From: Metallosphaera cuprina Ar-4
GTDB taxonomy: Archaea > Thermoproteota > Thermoprotei_A > Sulfolobales > Sulfolobaceae
Assembly (NCBI RefSeq): GCF_000204925.1
Contig: NC_015435.1
Coordinates: 424,001-488,000, forward strand
DNA length: 64,000 nucleotides
Reading direction: 5' to 3'
Part shown: positions 27,484-37,329 of the stretch, piece by piece
Layout of the letters: each line of letters opens with the position of its first letter
Position numbering within the stretch: the first letter of the stretch is position 1
Notes under the pieces: generated by a model
Told to the model about the DNA's origin: nothing
What the model saw: the letters and a program-made list of their open reading frames with translations, nothing else
Database searches by the model: none
Made by a program: the position numbers and the translations under genes

Positions 27484-27650
27484 TAAGGAGAGCGCATGGA
27501 ACCTATATGGTCCTTAAGCCCCACCGTCCCGTACTCCCCTTGATTAATCGAAGCGCTCCTAGTGGGAAAGCCGCTTCACAGATCGTAAGTGTTACTCCTC
27601 TAGGACGTTTATCGCCACTCTTAAGTCCTTATGCCTACAACAGGTGTGGG
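27484..27650 (+). ncRNA. Candidate structured non-coding RNA
   Basis: A G+C-rich island in an AT-rich gap, the classical sign of structured RNA in hyperthermophiles. An A-box-like ttatttattg (about 27468-27477) lies just upstream. Possible stems include AAGGAG.GCGC with GCGCTCCT, a perfect gaagcg / cgcttc pair enclosing 16 nt, and cctag / ctagg. It does not show the conserved elements of SRP RNA or RNase P RNA. An alternative reading is a tiny leader peptide: AAGGAG sits 5 nt before ATG 27495, opening a 15-codon frame (MEPIWSLSPTVPYSP). Confidence 0.4.
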
Positions 27651-27772
27651 ATTTAGGTTAAATACTAAAACTTTCACAAATTTATCAATATTCAAATCTT
27701 TATTCGTTGGAACTGTAGTCAATGACGTTATTTAGAAAAAGTTATTAAAAGAGTATTGATTATGTACCACTA

Positions 27773-28681
27773 ATGAGCAATCCATCAGCAGAGGCGACAG
27801 AAGAAAGCGTATATAAGAAGATCTCTGATGTAAGACAAGAGATTAACGCTATTCGTGAAAAGAGATACGCGTATATTGAAGAGATAAGAAAACTGAGACA
27901 GAAAAAACAAGAGAAAATTGAAAGGCTTAAGGCAGTAAGGCTTCAGCTCAAGACCGTCTTTGATGAGTATTCATCTAGACTCAATGAGCTGAAGGAGTTG
28001 AAGCAGAAGAAGGAACAGATATTTGAAGTAATAAAGGAAATGAGGAAGGAATTCGAGGAACTCAGAAACGCTATGAAGAAGACTCAAGGAATGAACCCTG
28101 ATCTGCTCGAAAAGAGGATAAAAAGCCTGGAATGGAGAATACAGACCTCTACGTTAACCCTAGATGAGGAGAAGAAGTTAATTCAAAGGATAGCTGATAT
28201 GGAGAAGAGACTTAACGAGGCTAAAAAGATCCTGAAAATAAAAGAGAAAGGAAACGAGGAGAGAGCTGAATTCCTGGCAAGGAGAATAGAACTGGCCACT
28301 ATAAGGCAAAAAATTTCAAATCTTATCTCAGAAATAACAGAGAGAAGGAAGACGCTAAAGGCTTTGAAGGACGAGAGGAACAAGCTAGCAAAGGAATTGG
28401 ATGAGCTCAACTCTCAGATAAATGAAAAGAGCAAGGAGATAGATGAGTTGCAAAAGCAAATCGAAGCTAAGAATAAGGAATTGGATGAGCTGATAAAGAA
28501 GAGGAAATCCATGGAACAAGGTTTCACTTCTTCCAGAGCAAATTCAATCGAGTTGATGGAGAAGAAAAAGAAGGTTGCTCAAGAGAAGCTAGAAAAGGGA
28601 GAGAGATTAACATTTGAAGAGATATACGCATTATACGGAGATCACCGGGGTAATAATGAAGACGGCGATAATCTACATTGA
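27773..28681 (+). CDS. Archaeal coiled-coil protein (COG1340 type)
   Basis: 302 residues, nearly all predicted coiled coil from residue 10 to 265, rich in Lys, Glu, Arg and Leu with heptad spacing (for example RKLRQKKQEKIERLKAVRL). The C-terminal end (LEKGERLTFEEIYALYGD) is a short conserved globular cap. It matches my memory of the uncharacterised archaeal coiled-coil family COG1340, sometimes mislabelled phosphoserine phosphatase. It is cytoplasmic, with no membrane segment. Its last 26 bp overlap the DUF373 membrane protein gene, so the two are translated together and may act together. Confidence 0.8.
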   Translation: MSNPSAEATEESVYKKISDVRQEINAIREKRYAYIEEIRKLRQKKQEKIERLKAVRLQLKTVFDEYSSRLNELKELKQKKEQIFEVIKEMRKEFEELRNAMKKTQGMNPDLLEKRIKSLEWRIQTSTLTLDEEKKLIQRIADMEKRLNEAKKILKIKEKGNEERAEFLARRIELATIRQKISNLISEITERRKTLKALKDERNKLAKELDELNSQINEKSKEIDELQKQIEAKNKELDELIKKRKSMEQGFTSSRANSIELMEKKKKVAQEKLEKGERLTFEEIYALYGDHRGNNEDGDNLH

Positions 28682-29699
28682 TATTGATGACGACCTTAGT
28701 AGAGTAGGTATAACTACGCCTGTAATTGGGGAGAAACAAGCCAAGGAGGCAATTGAGAGCTCTTCCAGATTTTTAGCTCAAGATTCTGATTTTAACACTA
28801 TGGTATCTGCATTTAACACGTTCTTAAATATGAAAGAGAAGGGTGAAGACGTAGAGATAGTTTTCGTAGCCGGTTCGCAGAGAGGCGGCCTAGACGCTCA
28901 GATGACTCTATCTAAGCAAGTGGACGAAGTTATAAGATCGGTTAAGCCTGACCAAGCTATACTGGTATATGACAGTCCCGAGGACGCTAAAGCCATACCT
29001 CTAATAGAGAGTAGACTAAAGATAGTAGGCATTGAACGAATTATTGTAGAACAACACAGAGGGGTAGAAGAGACTTACATCCTCCTGGGTAAATATATTA
29101 AAAAGCTGGCTACAGAAAGGAGATATTCTAGATTATTTTTAGGTGTTCCTGGAATAATATTACTCAGTTCTAGTCTGTTAGCAATCGGAGGACTAACGGC
29201 CTTCGTTTTGCCTACCATTTTACTAGTTATTGGTGGGGCGATGCTAGTGAGAGGATTTGGAGTAGATGACGCCATAGAAAGGTGGTGGGAGAACTCAACC
29301 ATAATGGTAATAGTATCTATCCTTTCTACCATTTCTATCATTATAGCAATAATAAATGGATATCTCGATGCTACTATGTACAAGACTTTCGATCTAACTT
29401 CAGTTTCATCCGTTATTCTTGTAATCTTACCTTACCTAACGTTCTCTATTATAATCCTCTACTCTGGGAAGTTGCTCTCAAGGGCTATATCCAGGGACAT
29501 AAAGGTGTGGCACGATCTACTCAAGATAATAGCGTCTATTTTAATATATTTCATTTTATCTTCCTTTTTAAAAAACGTACAAAATGGAGCGTACATAATT
29601 CAGATACAGTCGTTTTACTTACTTCTGCTCTCTTCGTTTTTACTAATCGTTACTTACTTTGCACTTTCTACAATAGAAAAATATAGATTGAAATCTTAA
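28656..29699 (+). CDS. DUF373 family membrane protein
   Basis: 347 residues from ATG 28656, which has a ggggt Shine-Dalgarno-like run upstream. The cytoplasmic N-terminal half (TAIIYIDIDDDLSRVGITTP, VFVAGSQRGGLDAQMTLSKQ, LVYDSPEDAKAIPLI) is the conserved DUF373 domain with an acidic metal-site-like DIDDD. The C-terminal half has about six hydrophobic segments between residues 160 and 340, so it is an integral membrane protein. The biochemical role is unknown. It overlaps the coiled-coil gene upstream by 26 bp. Confidence 0.85.
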   Translation: MKTAIIYIDIDDDLSRVGITTPVIGEKQAKEAIESSSRFLAQDSDFNTMVSAFNTFLNMKEKGEDVEIVFVAGSQRGGLDAQMTLSKQVDEVIRSVKPDQAILVYDSPEDAKAIPLIESRLKIVGIERIIVEQHRGVEETYILLGKYIKKLATERRYSRLFLGVPGIILLSSSLLAIGGLTAFVLPTILLVIGGAMLVRGFGVDDAIERWWENSTIMVIVSILSTISIIIAIINGYLDATMYKTFDLTSVSSVILVILPYLTFSIIILYSGKLLSRAISRDIKVWHDLLKIIASILIYFILSSFLKNVQNGAYIIQIQSFYLLLLSSFLLIVTYFALSTIEKYRLKS

Positions 29700-29834
29700 T
29701 ATTTATTAATAAAACAAAGTTTATCCATGATTGCCTTGATTTATTGTATAACAATTCAGTGACTTTCTAGATGCATTAGGTAAAGTTTTTAATTCGGTCC
29801 AAGGTCGGGAAGGAGAGGTTTAAAAAAGCTGGAG

Positions 29835-29862
29835 TTTATAAAGGAGTATAAAAACTATATAT
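29835..29862 (+). promoter_or_regulatory. tbp promoter
   Basis: Three overlapping A-box-like elements: tttataaa (29835-29842), tataaaa (29847-29853) and ctatatat (29855-29862), with a purine-rich BRE-like aaaaaagctggag upstream. The middle one predicts a transcript start at about 29876, exactly the ATT codon proposed as the tbp start. No other gene lies in the 176 bp before it. Confidence 0.55.
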
Positions 29863-29875
29863 CTGGTGACTCTAT

Positions 29876-30469
29876 ATTTCCTCATCACCGGCTTATAAGC
29901 CAATAATAAGCATTGAGAACATAGTAGCTACAGTAACTTTAGAGCAAACGTTAGATCTTTATGCTATGGAGAGAAGCGTACCAAACGTTGAGTACGATCC
30001 TGATCAGTTTCCGGGTTTGATATTTAGACTCGAAAGTCCAAAAGTGACATCGTTAATCTTTAAATCAGGTAAGATGGTAGTGACTGGCGCTAAGAGCACA
30101 GAGGAGTTAATAAAGGCTGTAAAGAGGATCATAAAAAGCTTAAGAAGATATGGAATAAGGATAGGCGGGAAACCTAAGATACAGATCCAGAACATAGTTG
30201 CGTCCGCTAACATGCACGTTCATGTCAACCTTGATAAAGCTGCGTTCCTCCTCGAGAATAACATGTACGAGCCCGAGCAGTTTCCTGGTCTCATATTTAG
30301 AATGGATGATCCTAGAGTAGTTCTCCTAATATTCAGTAGCGGGAAAATGGTAATAACGGGTGCAAAAAGGGAGGACGAAGTGTATAAGGCTGTGAAAAAG
30401 ATATTCGATAAATTGGAAGAACTAGATTGCATAAAACCCGTTGAGGAGGAAGAGGAATTAGAAATTTAA
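29876..30469 (+). CDS. tbp: TATA-box-binding protein with apparent AUU start
   Basis: 197 residues if started at ATT 29876, matching the usual Sulfolobales TBP length. The saddle of two direct repeats is intact: [20 protein letters not shown] with [12 protein letters not shown], then [20 protein letters not shown] with [12 protein letters not shown], each followed by a SGKMVxTGAK motif; an acidic tail (EEEEELEI) closes it. Between the in-frame stop at 29867 and ATG 29966 there is no ATG, GTG or TTG. Starting at 29966 would remove the first strand. ATT 29876 sits at the predicted transcript start, so a leaderless AUU start is the best explanation; a sequencing error is the alternative. Confidence 0.9.
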   Translation: MSSSPAYKPIISIENIVATVTLEQTLDLYAMERSVPNVEYDPDQFPGLIFRLESPKVTSLIFKSGKMVVTGAKSTEELIKAVKRIIKSLRRYGIRIGGKPKIQIQNIVASANMHVHVNLDKAAFLLENNMYEPEQFPGLIFRMDDPRVVLLIFSSGKMVITGAKREDEVYKAVKKIFDKLEELDCIKPVEEEEELEI

Positions 30470-30500
30470 AACCTGAGCTCTTAGTAAAGGTTGAGAAACT

Positions 30501-30716
30501 ATGGGTCTGAAGCATAAAAAATATGTTTATGTAGAGATAGATAAAGGCCGTTATGCTAAATTGAAGGTCTTCAATAACAAGGATGAGAACTCTGCTGACA
30601 GGTACCTAGTTGAGAACAAGGCCTTTGTTAAGGCTAGTAGGAAAGTCAAGATCTTAAAGCTAGACGACCTTCCTCTGGAAGTAAAGGAAAAGATAAGAGA
30701 GATTTTCGGAAAATAA
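30501..30716 (+). CDS. Small conserved protein downstream of tbp
   Basis: 71 residues, very basic at the start (MGLKHKKYVYVEIDKGRY) with a beta-rich first half and a helical end (LPLEVKEKIREIFGK). I recall small proteins like this behind tbp in Sulfolobales, but no function is known to me. It starts 31 nt after tbp on the same strand and is probably co-transcribed; aaggttgagaa before the ATG is a weak ribosome site. The 261 bp that follow hold no gene I can support. Confidence 0.65.
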   Translation: MGLKHKKYVYVEIDKGRYAKLKVFNNKDENSADRYLVENKAFVKASRKVKILKLDDLPLEVKEKIREIFGK

Positions 30717-30977
30717 AGGACTGTTTGTCTAAAACGTTTTTAAGTTAGTTCTAGGGATTGTTTTATATCTCAAAGCTTTTCCCATATTAGCTATCTTGAT
30801 TCCAGATGAGTCTTACGAGCTCTCCCTCACTAAGGAAACGTAATTAGAACCTCCATGTAGTTCTTTCGGTAAGATTTGGTCTAGCCGTTTTACATTTAGA
30901 TGTCACGAGTAAACAATAGTAAAGTAAATAAGCTGGTAAGTATATATTATAAAATTAGCCAACGCAGGTGTTAATGT

Positions 30978-31349
30978 TTGGAATCAAAAATTTCTATAGA
31001 AAAAGAAGAACTGATTCACAAGAAAATACTAGAGAGCGGAGAAGAAGGGATATCACAACAGGAATTAGCAAGGAAGATGGGATTATCTACAAGAGAGTTA
31101 GCTACGATAGTAAAGAAGCTTATTGATAAGAAGATGATAGCAAAGAAGGCTATAAAAGAAAACGGAAAGAGCGTAATAAAATTATATGCCATAAAGACAG
31201 TCCAGGAAAGTTACATATACATTAATCTAAATAGCATAGATCAAATACCTTGCTTCACATGTAAATTGCTGTTCAAGTGCGACAATGGAGCTCACGTCAA
31301 TCCCAGTTCTTGTACAAAATTATCTTCTTGGATTTTATCTATAGTATAA
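30978..31349 (+). CDS. tfeB: Transcription factor TFE-beta (RPC39-like)
   Basis: 123 residues. A winged helix (residues 8-75, with SQQELARKMGLSTRELATIVKKL) is followed by four cysteines, Cys92, Cys95, Cys101 and Cys112, the arrangement of the 4Fe-4S cluster in archaeal TFE-beta and eukaryotic RPC39. It dimerises with TFE-alpha and helps open promoters. The start is TTG 30978, eight bases after an aggtg ribosome site; the nearby ATG at 30974 is in another frame. It lies half a kilobase behind tbp, in the same block as tfb. TFE-alpha is not in the window. Confidence 0.85.
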   Translation: MESKISIEKEELIHKKILESGEEGISQQELARKMGLSTRELATIVKKLIDKKMIAKKAIKENGKSVIKLYAIKTVQESYIYINLNSIDQIPCFTCKLLFKCDNGAHVNPSSCTKLSSWILSIV

Positions 31350-31376
31350 AATTCTTATATTGTTTCATCTAATCTG

Positions 31377-32501
31377 TTAGGCGAGGTTTTTCATACATTC
31401 TATCAGTTGATCAAAGCTTTTTGAAGTCTTGATACCCCTTTCGTCGAAATGCGTTCGCGTTCCGTCTTCTAGACAATCTATTAACCTGTGGGTAGGCGGC
31501 ATGTTCACCTTAAGCTTAGATGCTAACACGTCGATCCTGTAATAGGGACCCATTCCGTTTTCTGAGATCAGGCTATCTAATAGTCTCTTTACAGAGTTAG
31601 GGTTGTTAATTTGAGGAGCCTTATCTAGTCTTTCTTTCATACGATTTAGGAAATCAATACTGTTCAGCTTACCAATCCAGGCTGGTCCATATGCGTTGAC
31701 TTCGCCTCCACACATAGGGCATTTAACTTGACATTCCTTATCCATAAAGGAGAACCCACAATTTTGACATTCGTATAACATACCTATCTGCTCTAATGCC
31801 TTATCAGCTCGCTTAGCTCCATCAACAGTTTTTACAAATAGTCTATAATAGTAATCCTTATAGAAAGAAATTAGAGGTAAGATACCCTTCTCCTGTACTG
31901 CAGCCTCTCTAGCTATCTTGGCTAACAACACTCTTAAACCCGCTTCCTTAGAGTAGTTAAGCCTCTTCCCAGACGCACCGTACTTTCTATTACACGCTGT
32001 AATTGATTTTCCCTCTAATGCAGACAAGTCGGTAGCTGTAACGCCTAATACGCCCTTCCTCCTCAATGAGGATAACGCCGCGAATAAGAAGGGAGCAGGA
32101 GATCCGAAAGGGTCTAGGTCTGTATAATCAACTTTAAGCTGGTGCATAATAGAGTTGGCGTCTGCTCTCATTATTTTATAATTGGTTATTCTGTTTAATT
32201 CTATGTTCTTAGATATTAGTTCTATTGCTACAGGATTCTTATCGTTAAATATTACCTCTCCATTTACACCACCCTCTAGTACGAACCTTATCCCTCTTAT
32301 TCCTGTAGCTGCCATTGCATCGAGAACGCTTGATGGAGATATAACAGAAACTGCTAATACGCTAACGTCTCTATTAAAGACCATCCTAGGGTTATAAAAT
32401 ACAGGCGACCACGCAGGATCAAATTTCCCTTCCCTTGAGAACTCCACCGGATCTGGAATTAGAATCTTTGCCTTACCTTCAGTTATCTCTGTCAATCTCA
32501 T
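31377..32501 (-). CDS. trm1: tRNA (guanine26-N2)-dimethyltransferase
   Basis: 374 residues. It methylates G26 of tRNA with [17 protein letters not shown], the SAM loop [13 protein letters not shown], and [16 protein letters not shown] are diagnostic. A zinc site with CQNC and CPMC motifs in the second half (about residues 235-260) matches the archaeal enzymes. The start overlaps the 3' end of the HTH regulator gene by 23 bp. It heads leftward and is convergent with tfeB, leaving 27 bp between stops. Confidence 0.96.
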   Translation of the reverse strand: MRLTEITEGKAKILIPDPVEFSREGKFDPAWSPVFYNPRMVFNRDVSVLAVSVISPSSVLDAMAATGIRGIRFVLEGGVNGEVIFNDKNPVAIELISKNIELNRITNYKIMRADANSIMHQLKVDYTDLDPFGSPAPFLFAALSSLRRKGVLGVTATDLSALEGKSITACNRKYGASGKRLNYSKEAGLRVLLAKIAREAAVQEKGILPLISFYKDYYYRLFVKTVDGAKRADKALEQIGMLYECQNCGFSFMDKECQVKCPMCGGEVNAYGPAWIGKLNSIDFLNRMKERLDKAPQINNPNSVKRLLDSLISENGMGPYYRIDVLASKLKVNMPPTHRLIDCLEDGTRTHFDERGIKTSKSFDQLIECMKNLA

Positions 32502-33381
32502 TGCTTAGGCTATCGATTGTTTCAGATGTAAAAATTTTAAACCCATCCTTTTCAATCCTTTTAGCAGTTGAGCTCGTTCTAGCAACGACAAGTAACTCAG
32601 ATTCCAGCTCTGTAGCTACCTTAAGAGCCTCTCTCAGTTTCTTCTCAAGTAGCTCTTGACTTTTGGGCTCCACCGTAATGAGGACTTTCTTAGATTTTTT
32701 TGAAGCTACCACATCCACAGGTGCGAACTTAATAGAGGTGGAGGCGAATCCTGCTTCTGTTAAATTCTTAGCAATCCTAGCGCTTATGGTCTCTGAGCGC
32801 TGGTTTTCATCTACCTCCAATTTCGGTATCATGTTTTCGCACACATCGCCTATCACTTCCTCCCCAAACAGATCTATCAGTTTCTCAGCCACCTCTATGG
32901 AAACGTCTGATTCTCCATTCTCGTAATCGTAAATTGTTTTCCTTGTAACACCTAGAAGCTTTGATAGATCGCCCATACTGTAATTCATCTCAGTCCTCTT
33001 CCTCCTAAGTACATCGGACCTGATCTTTATGAAGATACCTCCTCTTGTCCTATATATGTAAATCCTTTCTCCTCTGATAGCCTTTGCAAGCCCTTCTACT
33101 GATAGGCCTACTACGTTATCCTTTCCTATTGCTATGTCCTCTTCAGTATCTTCAGTAACAAGGATGGGTATATCACCGACCACCGCAGAGAAGTTCCTCA
33201 AGTCCTTAGTCTCGTCCTTGGAGGTCCTTTCCACGCTTATCTTTATGAGGAAACGTCTCTGTTTATTTTTAGCTATTATATCTATAGATTTTCTATTTTT
33301 CTCCGGATAGTCTACTATAGTATAACTAACTCCCTCTCTATTCAATACGCTTAATACGTCCCCAAATATATCAGGTATCAT
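32479..33381 (-). CDS. Putative HTH-type transcriptional regulator (COG1395)
   Basis: 300 residues. An N-terminal nuclease-like alpha/beta domain ([21 protein letters not shown], then [20 protein letters not shown]) precedes a Cro/C1 helix-turn-helix ([21 protein letters not shown], around residue 140) and a C-terminal domain of the same alpha/beta type ([19 protein letters not shown]). This is the archaeal family annotated as putative HTH-type regulatory protein. The gene it controls is unknown; its position between trm1 and the DUF61 gene, with tight overlaps, suggests a link to RNA modification. Confidence 0.85.
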   Translation of the reverse strand: MIPDIFGDVLSVLNREGVSYTIVDYPEKNRKSIDIIAKNKQRRFLIKISVERTSKDETKDLRNFSAVVGDIPILVTEDTEEDIAIGKDNVVGLSVEGLAKAIRGERIYIYRTRGGIFIKIRSDVLRRKRTEMNYSMGDLSKLLGVTRKTIYDYENGESDVSIEVAEKLIDLFGEEVIGDVCENMIPKLEVDENQRSETISARIAKNLTEAGFASTSIKFAPVDVVASKKSKKVLITVEPKSQELLEKKLREALKVATELESELLVVARTSSTAKRIEKDGFKIFTSETIDSLSNEIDRDN

Positions 33382-33382
33382 T

Positions 33383-33793
33383 TTAGATACCTTCCTTTTC
33401 GTCTACTCCGGAAATACTATCATAACCAAGGGTAATAAATATTAATGATTTAAATTTCCTTAAAAGAGTCTCTATCTGCCCCACTGAAATTACTTTTTCT
33501 GACGAGTTCAAAACGTATGAGAGCGCCTTTCTATCCCATTCTGATCCATTTAACGAATATTCTCCAGGAGACTGAAGCTTGATTATAATGAATGGGATCC
33601 TAACCATAGACCAAAGATATAGAGGTATCAAATCTGAGAGCGTCTTTATTTCATCTGGATCGAACTTATGTTTCAATCCGTTATTTAAAGAGATCTCAAG
33701 TTTACCATCTAGGGCTTCCTTAAGGGATACATATTCGGCTGGCATAGAGTCGAGGACGTCCTTAAGCCCTAATTCAAATATCTTATCGAACAA
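33383..33793 (-). CDS. DUF61 / UPF0216 family protein
   Basis: 136 residues, TTG start at 33793. The centre, [27 protein letters not shown], and the following KALSYVL are the conserved part of this archaeal family of unknown function. Proteins of the family are small, soluble and alpha/beta. It lies 4 nt after fibrillarin and 1 nt before the regulator gene, within the nop5-flpA-DUF61-regulator-trm1 set, so a role near rRNA or tRNA modification is plausible but unproven. Confidence 0.8.
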   Translation of the reverse strand: MFDKIFELGLKDVLDSMPAEYVSLKEALDGKLEISLNNGLKHKFDPDEIKTLSDLIPLYLWSMVRIPFIIIKLQSPGEYSLNGSEWDRKALSYVLNSSEKVISVGQIETLLRKFKSLIFITLGYDSISGVDEKEGI

Positions 33794-33797
33794 AGGT

Positions 33798-34499
33798 CTA
33801 GCCCTTGTATTTGGCTAAAACCATAGCGTGATCCTTATCGTATGGATTTAGGTTAAGTATCTGTATAACGTCGAGTCCTTCGGCTCTTAACTTATCCGCC
33901 TCATTCTTGAATATCTCTGATGGATCTTTAGTCACATCTATGCTTCTAGCCTTGATCGCCAAGAGTAAATGCCCTCCGTCTTTCAGAAAGTACCTAGCGT
34001 TATAAATAGCTATATCCGTCTGATCTGGCTGAGCTATATCAACGTATAGGACGTCCGAGTCCTCAACGAGGGGAGCGAAACTGTGTGGAAATCTAGCGTC
34101 GGCTAATATCGGAAAGAGATTGGGCCTGTGTTGTGCTACCAATATGAGCTCTCTCACTACTCTCGGAGAGAACTCCACGCCATATACTTTTCCATCGATC
34201 TCGACGATATCCGAGATGTGACTAGGGGTAGTCCCTGATGCTGCACCCAGGTAAAGTACCTTAGAGCCCTTTTTAACGGGGTTCTCCTTTAGACCCTTTA
34301 GTATTGCACCGGCTAACTTGCTTCTAAAGGCGTTCCATTCCCTATACTCTATACCGTCGTAGTTAACCGTCCTCTCTCCGTAAACTGTGAATCCTTTAGC
34401 CAGGTTCTTAGTACACAACCTTACCGTACCGTCCACATAAACGCATTCGTACACGTTTTCCATTTGGGTCGTTTTAACAGTCTCAAGTAATTCTGACAT
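33798..34499 (-). CDS. flpA: Fibrillarin-like rRNA/tRNA 2'-O-methyltransferase
   Basis: 233 residues. The SAM site [30 protein letters not shown] and [12 protein letters not shown] are hallmarks, and [13 protein letters not shown] carries the catalytic lysine. It is the catalytic subunit of C/D box RNPs with Nop5 and L7Ae. It begins 7 nt after nop5 on the same strand, the usual archaeal pair. Good candidates for the guide RNAs it uses are encoded at 8.76 kb and 11.92 kb. Confidence 0.97.
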   Translation of the reverse strand: MSELLETVKTTQMENVYECVYVDGTVRLCTKNLAKGFTVYGERTVNYDGIEYREWNAFRSKLAGAILKGLKENPVKKGSKVLYLGAASGTTPSHISDIVEIDGKVYGVEFSPRVVRELILVAQHRPNLFPILADARFPHSFAPLVEDSDVLYVDIAQPDQTDIAIYNARYFLKDGGHLLLAIKARSIDVTKDPSEIFKNEADKLRAEGLDVIQILNLNPYDKDHAMVLAKYKG

Positions 34500-34506
34500 A
34501 AGTTAT

Positions 34507-35733
34507 TCACCTTCTTTTTCCTTTTTTCCCCTTTTTATGTTCTCGTTTCTCCGGCTTGCCCTCGCTCCTGGCGGGCTGAGGCTTTTTAGGAGGAGGTTGA
34601 GCGTATTTAGTTTTGATCTCCTCGATCCTCTTATTGACCTGTTCTACCAGTTGTGTTCCAACGAATCTGCCGCTATATGCGTCTATCCTTGAGGCTATAG
34701 CCAACTTAGCAGCCAATGCCCTAGCTATCTTCCCTCTTTGCCACCTGGGGGATACGTGAATGGCTGGAAACTGAAATATTATGCCGTGTTTTGGGGGTCT
34801 GCTACCGCTTTTCAGTGCCCTAAAGAGCGCCTTTTCTGCTCCTAATACCTGGATCGTGCTAGCGGGCATCTTGGAGAGCTCCTCTAAACTCCCTGCCAAA
34901 CTTAATAACCTCGCGCCTAGGGTAGGCCCTACTAACTCTGTAACGTTAGGCGAGACCTCCCTCATAATGGAGTCGAGGTAGTCATAGAGAGATGACCTGA
35001 GCTTGTACAGTGCTAATATCGTGTTAGCTAAGTCCCTTATGGAATTTATATCGGCCTCTGAGATATCAGCCCCTATGCTCTTCTTAGCTGCGTCGACCAG
35101 CTTCTTGGCCCTCTGCTCGTTTATACCTAAATGTTCAAGGGCCTCATACGTTATACTGTCCCTATAGCCTAGGTTATACACTATCCTAGCGTACTGTTCG
35201 TGATCCTCAATTAGCTTATCCACTTCAGGGAAATGTATGCTGTACCATTCTCTAAGCCTCTCGGAGAACAAGTTTATTGTCTTGTCTATATCATCTATAG
35301 CTCTAATGGCTTGAATTGCCAGCAAGTCTCTCTTTTGTGCAGCTTTCCTTAATTTCCTCCTTGTGTACTCCAAAGAAACCTGATAAAGGAAGCTGTACAG
35401 ATCGCCCGGACTCTCAACGAACTTGCTCTTTACAGCAAGATCTACCAGAGAGGTCCTTAAAGCCTTAGCCCCCACGTGATGAGGTTTAGACGTAACTTTA
35501 ATGCCGAGGCTTTGCATCCTAGCGCTTTCCGTCTCACTTTCTATAACTATTTCAGTCGGATTAAGTTTCTGAATCAACTCTAACGTCGAAGGCATAGGTT
35601 CGCCCTTCTCGACGTTTATGATAGTATCAACTACTTTACCAAGCTCTTTTGGATTCAGAACGTAATCTACTAGGTTACCGGATTCGTCGAACGCGAACGA
35701 TCCAATAGCGTGCTCTGCCAAATAAATTTTCAT
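34507..35733 (-). CDS. nop5: C/D RNP scaffold protein Nop5 (Nop56/58)
   Basis: 408 residues from ATG 35733 ([19 protein letters not shown]); the open frame continues 32 codons further upstream across the S30e promoter, but relatives start here. An N-terminal fibrillarin-binding domain, a long coiled coil (about 120-240) and the NOP domain ([31 protein letters not shown]) are present. The lysine-rich tail ends in [11 protein letters not shown]. It links fibrillarin and L7Ae on C/D guide RNAs. It is divergent from the S30e gene, with 71 bp between starts. Confidence 0.96.
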   Translation of the reverse strand: MKIYLAEHAIGSFAFDESGNLVDYVLNPKELGKVVDTIINVEKGEPMPSTLELIQKLNPTEIVIESETESARMQSLGIKVTSKPHHVGAKALRTSLVDLAVKSKFVESPGDLYSFLYQVSLEYTRRKLRKAAQKRDLLAIQAIRAIDDIDKTINLFSERLREWYSIHFPEVDKLIEDHEQYARIVYNLGYRDSITYEALEHLGINEQRAKKLVDAAKKSIGADISEADINSIRDLANTILALYKLRSSLYDYLDSIMREVSPNVTELVGPTLGARLLSLAGSLEELSKMPASTIQVLGAEKALFRALKSGSRPPKHGIIFQFPAIHVSPRWQRGKIARALAAKLAIASRIDAYSGRFVGTQLVEQVNKRIEEIKTKYAQPPPKKPQPARSEGKPEKREHKKGKKGKRR

Positions 35734-35804
35734 TGAGTTAAGCCCACAACTAGGTAAAGCTCTAAGTTTAAATGTCTTGTTTTGTGATATAATAGTGATC
35801 TGAT

Positions 35805-35978
35805 ATGCCATCTCACGGTTCGTTAACAAAGGCTGGTAAAGTGAGGGGACAGACCCCTAAGATACAAGCTAAAGAGAGACATAAGGAAGTTCCCAGAGTT
35901 AGGAACAGAACAGAGTATGAGAAAAGAGTTCTTAAGCAAACCGCTCAGAGGCCACAAAGGGCACCCAGAAGAATGTAA
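35805..35978 (+). CDS. rps30e: Small-subunit ribosomal protein S30e
   Basis: 57 residues, easily missed because of its size. [19 protein letters not shown] followed by [20 protein letters not shown] is the S30e signature; about a third of the residues are Lys or Arg. It is a component of the archaeal and eukaryotic 30S/40S body. A gtgatct ribosome site lies 5 nt before the ATG, and cttgttttgtgatataat upstream includes a possible A-box. A T-run follows the stop, and gatD starts 34 nt later. Confidence 0.93.
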   Translation: MPSHGSLTKAGKVRGQTPKIQAKERHKEVPRVRNRTEYEKRVLKQTAQRPQRAPRRM

Positions 35979-36012
35979 GATTTTTTAAATATTTTCCCTT
36001 ATACACCTTAAA

Positions 36013-37329
36013 ATGTTAGAAGGATATCGAGGCAGAGCTCTTCATGTTCTAGCTTCTATAAACGCTGATGTAGGAGACGTGATTGAGTTAAATAGCGATA
36101 AAGTTCATCTAAGAGGAATTCTAATGCCTTCTTACTCTAAGGATGACTCGATAGTTGTTCTGAAACTTGATAATGGATATAACGTGGGGTTCTCCGTTGA
36201 CAAGGTGAAAGTAAGCCTTGTTGAGAGAAGCAGTAAGAAGGAACCTGAAAAAACAGAATCGAATAAGCCAGGTAAAGTGAAAATAATCAGCACCGGAGGA
36301 ACTATAGTGAGCAAAGTGGAATACGAAACAGGTGCTGTGAGACCTGCCCTAACCACAGAGGAGATTATAAAATTCGTACCAGAGATTCAAGACATAACGT
36401 CAATCTCTGCCAACGTTTTATTCAGCATTCTTAGTGAAAATATGAATCCGAAGTTCTGGGTCAAGATAGCCGAATCTGTTAAAAGGGCTTTCGAAGAAGG
36501 TAGTGAAGGAGTTGTCGTAGCTCATGGAACGGATACCATGAGCTACACGGCCTCCGCCCTCGCCTTCTCTTTAAATGTCTTACCAGGGCCGGTAGTACTA
36601 GTAGGGTCCCAAAGGAGTAGCGACAGACCTAGCAGCGATTCTGGAATAAACCTAGTCTCGTCTGTTCTTTTGGCTAATCAAGCTCCCTTCGGAGAGGTTG
36701 TAGTTAACATGCATGGAGAAAGCTCGGACACTTACACGTTAGCCCATAGGGGAGTAAAGGTGAGGAAGATGCATACTAGCAGGAGAGACGCCTTTCAGTC
36801 CGTGAACGACTTACCGTTAGCTAAGGTTATTTGGAAGGAAAAATTAGTTAAACTCCTTAGAACAGACTATAGAAGGAAATCAGATCATATTGAGATGAAC
36901 GCTAAGTTTGACGAGAGAGTGTTCCTTTTAAAGTTCTACCCTGGATTAAAGCCTGACATAGTTGAGTTGCTTCTATCTGCCGGATATAAGGGAATAATAG
37001 TTGAAGGAACTGGGCTAGGTCACACCTCATCTGAGTTTCAGGAGGCCTTCAGGAAGGCTACAAAGGAAGGTGTATTTGTAGGAATGACGTCACAGTGTCT
37101 CTTCGGGAGAGTCAACATGAACGTCTATCAAACTGGGAGGATATTACAACAAGCAGGCGTTATTCCTTTAGGAGACATGTTACCAGAAGTTGCCCTGGTT
37201 AAGCTTATGTGGGTCCTAGGTCAAACCGATGACCTTGAGCAAATAACTAAGATCATGTTGAAAAACGTTGTTGGAGAATATAACCCTAGGCACTTACTAG
37301 ATCATTTCCCAAGGTGGAAACATGAGTGA
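36013..37329 (+). CDS. gatD: Glu-tRNA(Gln) amidotransferase subunit D
   Basis: 438 residues. Residues 1-85 are a small beta domain; the rest is an L-asparaginase fold. [10 protein letters not shown] and [16 protein letters not shown] carry the two threonines and the aspartate/lysine of the amidase site. It supplies ammonia to GatE for converting Glu-tRNA(Gln) to Gln-tRNA(Gln), the archaeal route to glutaminyl-tRNA. It overlaps gatE by 8 bp, so subunits are made together. The A-box cccttatac lies just upstream of the ATG, implying a leaderless mRNA. Confidence 0.97.
   Translation: MLEGYRGRALHVLASINADVGDVIELNSDKVHLRGILMPSYSKDDSIVVLKLDNGYNVGFSVDKVKVSLVERSSKKEPEKTESNKPGKVKIISTGGTIVSKVEYETGAVRPALTTEEIIKFVPEIQDITSISANVLFSILSENMNPKFWVKIAESVKRAFEEGSEGVVVAHGTDTMSYTASALAFSLNVLPGPVVLVGSQRSSDRPSSDSGINLVSSVLLANQAPFGEVVVNMHGESSDTYTLAHRGVKVRKMHTSRRDAFQSVNDLPLAKVIWKEKLVKLLRTDYRRKSDHIEMNAKFDERVFLLKFYPGLKPDIVELLLSAGYKGIIVEGTGLGHTSSEFQEAFRKATKEGVFVGMTSQCLFGRVNMNVYQTGRILQQAGVIPLGDMLPEVALVKLMWVLGQTDDLEQITKIMLKNVVGEYNPRHLLDHFPRWKHE

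Noticed and set aside
27484-27650. Reading the 27.5-kb island as SRP RNA or RNase P RNA
   Set aside because: The conserved helix 8 bulge of SRP RNA and the conserved P4 elements of RNase P RNA are not visible, and it is shorter than either.
29966-30469. TBP starting at ATG 29966
   Set aside because: It would delete the first strand and a highly conserved segment that is clearly encoded in frame upstream.
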